Shown one piece after another: positions 59,801 to 64,000 of a stretch of 64,000 bases of DNA. Every line of letters starts with the position of its first letter. Positions within the stretch are counted from its first letter, which is position 1. This DNA is from Streptomyces chumphonensis (GTDB lineage Bacteria; Actinomycetota; Actinomycetes; Streptomycetales; Streptomycetaceae), in NCBI RefSeq assembly GCF_014779715.1, contig NZ_JACXYU010000003.1, positions 62,001-126,000 on the forward strand. Direction: 5' to 3'. The notes below the pieces were generated by a model. That model was given only the letters and a program-made list of their open reading frames with translations, did not search any database and was not told the origin of the DNA. The position numbers and the translations under genes were made by a program.

Positions 59801-60432
59801 GACGGCCCCGCCTGCGCGGCTGGCTGGACCGGCTGCAGACGGACAACCTCCTGGAGGCGGCCGTCGTCTACGGCTACTTCCCCTGCCACTCCGAGGGCAA
59901 CGACCTGGTGATCCTCGGCGAGGACGGCACCGAGCGCACCCGTTTCACCTTCCCGCGCCAGCGCCGGGGACGGCGGCTGTGCCTGGCCGACTTCTTCCGG
60001 CCGAAGGAGACGGGGGAGACCGACGTCGTCGGCCTGCAGGTGGTCACGGTCGGCTCGCGCATCGGCGAGGCCACGGCGGACCTCTTCGCCGCCGACTCCT
60101 ACCGCGACTACCTGGAGCTGCACGGTCTGTCCGTCCAGCTCGCCGAGGCACTCGCGGAGTACTGGCACGCCCGGGTCCGCGCCGAGCTGGGCTTCGCCGG
60201 GGAGGACCCGCGGGACGTGGAGGACATGTTCGCCCTCAAGTACCGGGGCGCCCGCTTCTCGCTCGGCTACGGCGCCTGCCCCGACCTGGAGGACCGGGCC
60301 AAGATCGCCGAACTGCTCCAGCCCGAGCGCATCGGGGTGAAGCTGTCGGAGGAGTTCCAGCTCCACCCCGAGCAGTCCACCGACGCGATCGTCATCCACC
60401 ACCCCGAGGCGAAGTACTTCAACGCGCGCTGA
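56893..60432 (+). CDS. metH: Cobalamin-dependent methionine synthase
   Basis: 1179 residues. It methylates homocysteine with methyl-tetrahydrofolate through enzyme-bound cobalamin. Four modules are in order: homocysteine domain (Zn ligands Cys246, Cys312, Cys313), folate-binding TIM barrel (from LAIGERTNANGSKKFREAML), cobalamin domain with RGDVHDIGKNLVDIIL (lower cobalt ligand His756 in DxHxxG) and the C-terminal SAM-dependent activation domain (RGRRLCLADFF, GYGACPDLEDRAKIAELL). The length is slightly below the E. coli enzyme. ATG 56893 follows GGGAG. No cobalamin riboswitch is visible upstream. Divergent from gylR. Confidence 0.97.
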   Translation: MSSSSAASAPRTGPAADLTHAERVAALREALASRVVVADGAMGTMLQAQDPTMEDFQQLEGCNEVLNITRPDIVRSVHEEYFAVGVDCVETNTFGANHAALAEYEITERNFELSESGARLAREVADEFTGGDGRVRWVLGSMGPGTKLPTLGHAPYAVLRDAYQVNAEGMIAGGADALLVETTQDLLQTKAAVVGARRALASTGMNLPVICSVTVETTGTMLLGSEIGAALTALEPLGIDMIGMNCATGPAEMSEHLRYLARHSRVPLACMPNAGLPVLGKDGAHYPLTAEELADAQEGFVSEFGLSLVGGCCGTTPEHLRQVVERVRGRAPAERAPRPEPGAASLYQTVPFRQDTAYLAIGERTNANGSKKFREAMLDGRWDDCVEMARDQIREGAHMLDLCVDYVGRDGVADMAELAGRFATSSTLPIVLDSTEVDVLRAGLEKLGGRAVINSVNYEDGDGPESRFAKVAALAQEHGAALIALTIDEEGQARTAEHKVAVAERIIDDLTGSWGVHESDILIDTLTFTICTGQEESRKDGINTIEAIRELKRRHPEVQTTLGLSNISFGLNPAARILLNSVFLDECVKAGLDSAIVHASKILPIARFDEEQVTTALDLIYDRRAEGYDPLQKLMQLFEGATTKSLKAGKAEELAALPLDERLQRRVIDGERNGLEADLDAALAERPALEIVNETLLAGMKVVGELFGSGQMQLPFVLQSAEVMKTAVAHLEPHMEKTDEAGKGTIVLATVRGDVHDIGKNLVDIILSNNGYNVVNLGIKQPVSAILDAAAEHKADVIGMSGLLVKSTVIMKENLEELNQRRLAADYPVILGGAALTRAYVEQDLHEVYEGEVRYARDAFEGLRLMDALIAVKRGVPGATLPELKQRRVARREGGLPEPAALDDTTRSDVATDNPVPAAPFAGTRIVKGIQLAEYASWLDEGALFKGQWGLKQARTGEGPTYEELVESEGRPRLRGWLDRLQTDNLLEAAVVYGYFPCHSEGNDLVILGEDGTERTRFTFPRQRRGRRLCLADFFRPKETGETDVVGLQVVTVGSRIGEATADLFAADSYRDYLELHGLSVQLAEALAEYWHARVRAELGFAGEDPRDVEDMFALKYRGARFSLGYGACPDLEDRAKIAELLQPERIGVKLSEEFQLHPEQSTDAIVIHHPEAKYFNAR

Positions 60433-60496
60433 GGGATCGCCGGGCGCCGAGTCGGAGGACGACACCGGAGCGTCGTACACTGATCGATCCGGTACC

Positions 60497-60535
60497 GGCC
60501 GGTTGTCCCGCCCCGCCGGGGGCGGGCAACCGGCC
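60497..60535 (+). terminator. metH terminator
   Basis: A long hairpin: 9-bp GGCCGGTTG/CAACCGGCC outer stem, one bulged T (60506), 8-bp CCCGCCCC/GGGGCGGG inner stem and GCCG loop. Confidence 0.8.
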
Positions 60536-60559
60536 TTCGTGTCCCACGGAGGTTCGCGG

Positions 60560-61267
60560 ATGACCAGCTCGATCCCCGCCGTCGCCACCCGTCCGGCCGA
60601 GGGTTCGGCCCTCCAGGCCGTGCTCCTCGACATGGACGGCACCCTCGTCGAGACCGAGGACCTGTGGTGGGAGGCGGAGGTGGAGGTCTTCGCCGAGCTG
60701 GGGCACACGCTGGCCGAGGAGCACCGCTCGGTCGTCATCGGCGGCCCGATGACGCGCAGCGCCGCCTACCTGATCAAGGTCACCGGCGCGCGGATCACCG
60801 TGCCCGAGGTGTCCCGGCGGCTCAACGCCACGTTCGCCGAGAAGATCGACGGCGAGGTGCCCCTGACGCCGGGCGCGCGCAGACTGCTCACGGAGCTGGC
60901 CGCGCACGGGGTTCCCGCCGCCCTCGTCTCCGCCACGCACCGGCGGATCATGGACAGCGTGCTGGGCTCCCTGGGCCGGGAGAACTTCGCGGTGACGATC
61001 GCGGGGGACGAGGTCGAGCGCACCAAGCCGCACCCCGAGCCCTACCTCACGGCCGCCCGGCGCCTCGGCGCCGAGCCGCACCGCTGCGTCGTGGTGGAGG
61101 ACACCGCCACCGGGGTGACGTCCGCGGAGACGGCCGGGTGCCCGGTGGTGGTCGTGCCCTCCCTCTCCGAGATCCCGCCGGCCGCCGGCCGGACGATCGT
61201 CGGGTCGCTGGAGGACGTCGACCTGCCGTTCCTGCGCTCACTGATCGCTCCCGCGCACCGCCGGTGA
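60560..61267 (+). CDS. HAD-superfamily phosphatase
   Basis: 235 residues. Motif I LLDMDGTLVETED (nucleophile Asp), a helical cap (about residues 35-95), motif II VSATHRR (Ser/Thr variant), motif III Lys in ERTKPHPEPYLTAARRLG and motif IV VVVEDTATGVTSAETAG. It is of the beta-phosphoglucomutase-like/phosphoglycolate-type subgroup; substrate unknown. ACGGAGGTTCGCGG precedes the ATG. It follows metH after a strong terminator, so it has its own expression or read-through only. Confidence 0.9.
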   Translation: MTSSIPAVATRPAEGSALQAVLLDMDGTLVETEDLWWEAEVEVFAELGHTLAEEHRSVVIGGPMTRSAAYLIKVTGARITVPEVSRRLNATFAEKIDGEVPLTPGARRLLTELAAHGVPAALVSATHRRIMDSVLGSLGRENFAVTIAGDEVERTKPHPEPYLTAARRLGAEPHRCVVVEDTATGVTSAETAGCPVVVVPSLSEIPPAAGRTIVGSLEDVDLPFLRSLIAPAHRR

Positions 61268-61269
61268 CC

Positions 61270-61293
61270 GTGCCGACCGCGTGCGGTCGGCAC
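61270..61293 (+). terminator. Terminator after the HAD phosphatase gene
   Basis: GTGCCGACCGC and GCGGTCGGCAC form an 11-bp perfect stem with a GT centre, just after the stop codon. Confidence 0.7.
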
Positions 61294-61723
61294 GCGGTCG
61301 ACCGGGGGCGTGCGGAGCGGGACGCGCCTCCGGGGTGACCGGACCGCGCCCGCGACCGTGGCCGAAAACCGACGCGCGGCACCTTCCCGTCCGGTTTCCG
61401 TCCGGCGTGACGTTCATCACCGGCCGTCGGCCCGCCGGCCCCGCCTCTGCCGCCGGTTGGCAGCCGGATCACCGCCGACGACCCGTTCGGATGTCCGGTT
61501 TCGTGACCGTTCGTCACCTGTGCTCCGTCGTCCGTATATCGGATGCACCCTCCGGGGGCGTCGCCCGTCGGCCGCTGCCTGTGCTTCTCTGGTCAGGCGC
61601 CCCGAGCGCCAACTACTAATGTCTGCGTTCGGCCCCCGACGCCTCGGAATCACCGGGGGCCGGACGAGCCGGGACCGGCTCCGGACCAGAGCCGGCCCCC
61701 GCATGCGAAGACAAGGTGAGAAC
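61294..61723. other. Intergenic region upstream of the substrate-binding lipoprotein gene
   Basis: No convincing gene in about 430 bases. It contains the promoter 61590-61619, with a leader of nearly 100 bases, and AT-richer patches at about 61495-61545 (CGTATATCGGATG) that could be a second promoter or regulator site. Confidence 0.5.
61590..61619 (+). promoter_or_regulatory. Predicted promoter of the substrate-binding lipoprotein gene
   Basis: TGGTCA (61590-61595), 18-base spacer, TACTAA (61614-61619). The -10 is good and the -35 moderate. Confidence 0.4.
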
Positions 61724-63322
61724 GTGCGTGTGAGGAATCGGGCCACCTGGGTGGCGCTACCGGCCAGTGCGGCGCTGACGGCGGCCCTGCTGAGCGGCTG
61801 CGGGGTGGGAGAGGGGGACTCCGCCGGGCAGGGGCAGCAGATCGTCATGGGAATGACCGACGACGTGCTCGCCACGGACCCGGCCTCCGGGTACGACCCG
61901 GGCTCCTGGCTGGTCTTCAACAACGTCTTCCAGTCACTTCTCAGCTTCCCCAAGGGCGGCACCCAGCCCCAGCCGGAGGCCGCCGAGAAGTGCGAGTTCC
62001 AGGACGGCGAGAGCAAGGTCTTCTCCTGCACCCTCCAGGACGGCCTGACCTTCAGCAACGGCAACGACCTCACGTCCAAGGACGTCAAGCACTCCTTCGA
62101 CCGCACGCTGCGGATCGACGACGCCGACGGACCGGCCGTCATGCTGCAGAGCATCGACCGGATCGAGACTCCGGACGACCTGACCGTCGTCTTCCACCTC
62201 AACACCTCCGACGCGACGTTCCCGCAGAAGATCGCCTCGGGCGCCGGTTCCATCGTGGACCACCGCGAGTACCCCGCCGACGAGCTCCGCACGGACGGCG
62301 AGGCGGTCGGTTCCGGCGTGTACACCATGGAGAGCTTCGGCCCGAAGGAAGCGGTGTTCGCGCCCAACTCCGGCTACCGGGGCCCGGCCGAGGTGCAGAA
62401 CTCCGGCCTGACCGTGAAGTTCTACGACGACCCGGGCAAGCTCAAGGCGGCCGTCGAGGAGGAGCGGGTCGACATCGCCTACCGCCACCTGGCCACCGAG
62501 GACCTCGCCGAGCTGGAGGCCAGCGCCACCAGCGCGCAGACCGACATCCAGGTCGTGCAGGGCACCAGCGCCGAGGTCCACCACCTCGTCTTCAACCACG
62601 ACCACCCCGTCACCGGGAAACTCGGCGTCCGGCAGGCCATCGCCTACCTCGTCGACCGCTCCACGCTCATCCGCGACGTGTACGCGCGCACCGCGGAGCC
62701 GCTCTACTCGATCGTCCCGGCGGGCATCACCGGCCACAACACGGCCTTCTTCGACCGCTACGGCCAGCGCCCCCAGCCGGCCAAGGCCGAGGAGGCACTC
62801 GCGGCCGAGGGCATCACCGAGCCCGTCGAGCTCACCCTGTGGTCCACGCCCGTCCGCTACGGCGCGCAGACCGACGAGGAGCTGGCCGCCATCGCCGAAC
62901 AGCTCAACGCCAGCGGCCTGTTCGACGTGCAGGTGCGCAGCGTCGACCTGGAGCAGTACGAGAAGGACATCGCGGACGGGAAGTACGGCGTCTACGTGAA
63001 GGGCTGGGTGCCCGACTACCCGGACGCCGACAACTTCACGGCACCCTTCTTCGGCAAGGACAACGTCCTCGGCAACAACTACGACGCCGGAGAGATCACC
63101 GGGGAGATCCTCCCGCGTGCCGCCGCCGAGTCCTCCCGGGCGGCGACCGTGGGCGACTTCGGCGCCCTCCAGGACCTCGTCGCCGAGGAACTGCCCCTCC
63201 TGCCCATCTGGCAGGGCAAGCAGTACGCCGTCGCCCAGGACGGCGTCAGCGGGCTGGAGTGGACGCTGGACTCCTCCACCGTCTTCCGCTTCTGGGAGAT
63301 CAGCAAGACGCCGGAGAGCTGA
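61724..63322 (+). CDS. ABC-transporter substrate-binding lipoprotein (peptide/nickel type, SBP_bac_5)
   Basis: 532 residues. The signal peptide ends with lipobox LLSGCGVG, so the mature protein is anchored by a lipidated Cys. The family 5 binding protein fold shows FNNVFQSLLSFPKGGTQPQP, LQDGLTFSNGNDLTSKDVKH, GSGVYTMESFGPKEAVFAPN, HHLVFNHDHPVTGKLGVRQA and GWVPDYPDADNFTAPFFG. It binds oligopeptides or similar solutes. GTG 61724 is chosen after AAGGTGAGAAC; an ATG seven codons upstream is less likely. No permease or ATPase gene lies within the window, so it is an orphan binding protein here. Confidence 0.9.
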   Translation: MRVRNRATWVALPASAALTAALLSGCGVGEGDSAGQGQQIVMGMTDDVLATDPASGYDPGSWLVFNNVFQSLLSFPKGGTQPQPEAAEKCEFQDGESKVFSCTLQDGLTFSNGNDLTSKDVKHSFDRTLRIDDADGPAVMLQSIDRIETPDDLTVVFHLNTSDATFPQKIASGAGSIVDHREYPADELRTDGEAVGSGVYTMESFGPKEAVFAPNSGYRGPAEVQNSGLTVKFYDDPGKLKAAVEEERVDIAYRHLATEDLAELEASATSAQTDIQVVQGTSAEVHHLVFNHDHPVTGKLGVRQAIAYLVDRSTLIRDVYARTAEPLYSIVPAGITGHNTAFFDRYGQRPQPAKAEEALAAEGITEPVELTLWSTPVRYGAQTDEELAAIAEQLNASGLFDVQVRSVDLEQYEKDIADGKYGVYVKGWVPDYPDADNFTAPFFGKDNVLGNNYDAGEITGEILPRAAAESSRAATVGDFGALQDLVAEELPLLPIWQGKQYAVAQDGVSGLEWTLDSSTVFRFWEISKTPES

Positions 63323-63371
63323 GCCGGGTCACGGCCGCCGGGGCCCTGGGAGCGCACCGCGCCCCGGGGCC

Positions 63372-63388
63372 CCGCGCGTTCCGCGCGG
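63372..63388. terminator. Short hairpin between convergent genes
   Basis: CCGCGCG/CGCGCGG, 7-bp stem with a 3-base loop, directly before the response regulator stop. Weak evidence. Confidence 0.4.
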
Positions 63389-63389
63389 C

Positions 63390-64000
63390 TCACCGCGTGC
63401 CGGGACGCACCAGGCCGCTCTCGTACGCGTAGACGGCCGCCTGCACCCGGTCGCGCAGTCGCAGCTTCGTCAGCACGTGGCCCACGTGCGTCTTGACCGT
63501 CGTCTCGCTGACGAACAGGTCGGCGGCGATCTCCGCGTTGGACAGGCCCTTGGCCACCAGCTTGAGCACCTCGACCTCACGCTCGGTCAGGCTGTTCAGC
63601 GCGTCCGGGACCGGTTCCTCGCCGGTGGGCAGCTGGCCGGCGTACTTGTCGAGCAGACGACGCGTGATGCTCGGGGCGAGCATCGCCTCGCCGGCCGCCA
63701 CCACCCGGATCGCCTGCACCAGCTCCTGGGCCGGAGCGTCCTTGAGCAGGAAGCCGCTGGCGCCCGCGCGCAGCGCCTCCACCACGTACTCGTCCAGGTC
63801 GAACGTGGTCAGCACGAGCACCTTCGCCGGACCGTCCTTCGCCGGCCCGGTGATCTGCCGCGTCGCCTCGACGCCGTCCATGCGCGGCATCCGGATGTCC
63901 ATCAGCACCACGTCCGGCTGCAGGGCCCGTACCTGCTCCAGCGCCTGCTGTCCGTCACCGGCCTCCCCGACGACGGCGATGTCCTGCTCCGCCTCCAGGA
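63390..64000 (-). CDS. NarL/LuxR-family response regulator (partial, 5' end beyond the window)
   Basis: About 203 C-terminal residues. The receiver domain is visible from EQDIAVVGEAGDGQQAL onward, with the phosphoacceptor Asp in DVVLMDIRMPRMDG, Thr in VLVLTTFDLDEYV and Lys in GFLLKDAPAQELV. The LuxR helix-turn-helix is at the end: LTEREVEVLKLVAKGLSNAE, LFVSETTVKTHVGHVLTKL. The partner histidine kinase is probably encoded just outside the window. The start codon is not in the sequence given. Confidence 0.93.
   Translation of the reverse strand, partial: LEAEQDIAVVGEAGDGQQALEQVRALQPDVVLMDIRMPRMDGVEATRQITGPAKDGPAKVLVLTTFDLDEYVVEALRAGASGFLLKDAPAQELVQAIRVVAAGEAMLAPSITRRLLDKYAGQLPTGEEPVPDALNSLTEREVEVLKLVAKGLSNAEIAADLFVSETTVKTHVGHVLTKLRLRDRVQAAVYAYESGLVRPGTR

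Noticed and set aside
55909..60738. Very long antisense frame of about 1600 residues opposite metH
   Set aside because: It is a shadow of the metH codon pattern in G+C-rich DNA; only its last part is the real gylR gene.
1..64000. CRISPR arrays, insertion sequences, prophage or conjugative genes
   Set aside because: I found no repeat-spacer pattern, transposase, integrase, relaxase or phage structural gene on either strand.

Overview
The window is chromosomal DNA of a Streptomyces species or a close relative. The evidence is very high G+C with strong G/C bias at third codon positions, many GTG starts, chaplin genes, the mycothiol enzyme MshC, GylR-controlled glycerol genes and DUF3090/SCO1664/DUF5703 families. 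From memory, the gene content of roughly 37.4-60.4 kb (M20 peptidase, chpH-chpC, DUF5703, RecD-like protein, aldo/keto reductase, LLM oxidoreductase, phosphatase, DUF3090, SCO1664, mshC, PAC2, glpD-glpK-glpF, gylR, metH) matches a conserved S. coelicolor neighbourhood around SCO1657-SCO1675. This half is therefore core chromosome. The left half is more accessory.

Layout. 0-5.8 kb: a frameshifted VOC protein, then acyl-CoA/lipid genes (acyl-CoA dehydrogenase, MaoC hydratase, SDR) with three TetR regulators, each with a recognisable nearby operator. 5.8-10.5 kb: a PAP2/diacylglycerol-kinase fusion, gluconokinase with two overlapping DUF202 membrane genes, and an FAD dehydrogenase. 10.6-15.2 kb: a helical-repeat-like protein, an amino-acid/amine permease and a copper amine oxidase with all catalytic residues. 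15.3-17.5 kb: divergent LigC-type ATP-dependent ligase and LigD-type polymerase (end-joining type). 17.7-29.8 kb: a chaplin gene diverging from a nine-gene, tightly coupled exopolysaccharide operon with its own initiating transferase, polymerase, flippase, deacetylase, chain-length protein and acyltransferase, facing a secreted GH26-like glycosidase.

29.9-35.0 kb is the most interesting part. A GGDEF protein with an unusual three-residue insertion in its signature motif diverges from a four-gene cassette: an EspR-like XRE regulator, an ImmA/IrrE-type zinc peptidase, a multi-pass membrane protein resembling the MAB_1171c family, and an FAD-dependent oxidoreductase. Between them lie two perfect inverted copies of a 15-bp palindrome, each abutting the -35 of one of two divergent promoters. 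I read this as a peptidase-relieved repressor switch, probably membrane-gated, that may also set c-di-GMP metabolism and the glycosidase downstream of the GGDEF gene.

35.0-37.2 kb is lower in G+C, with a methyltransferase, a small secreted protein, strong hairpins and a tRNA-Leu(GAG), and looks like a small acquired or decayed patch. 37.4-61.3 kb is the conserved block: aerial-hypha surface proteins with BldN-like promoters, mycothiol ligation, glycerol uptake and oxidation under GylR with two near-identical GylR boxes, cobalamin-dependent methionine synthase and a HAD phosphatase. 61.7-64.0 kb carries an orphan peptide-type substrate-binding lipoprotein and the C-terminal part of a NarL/LuxR response regulator that runs off the window.
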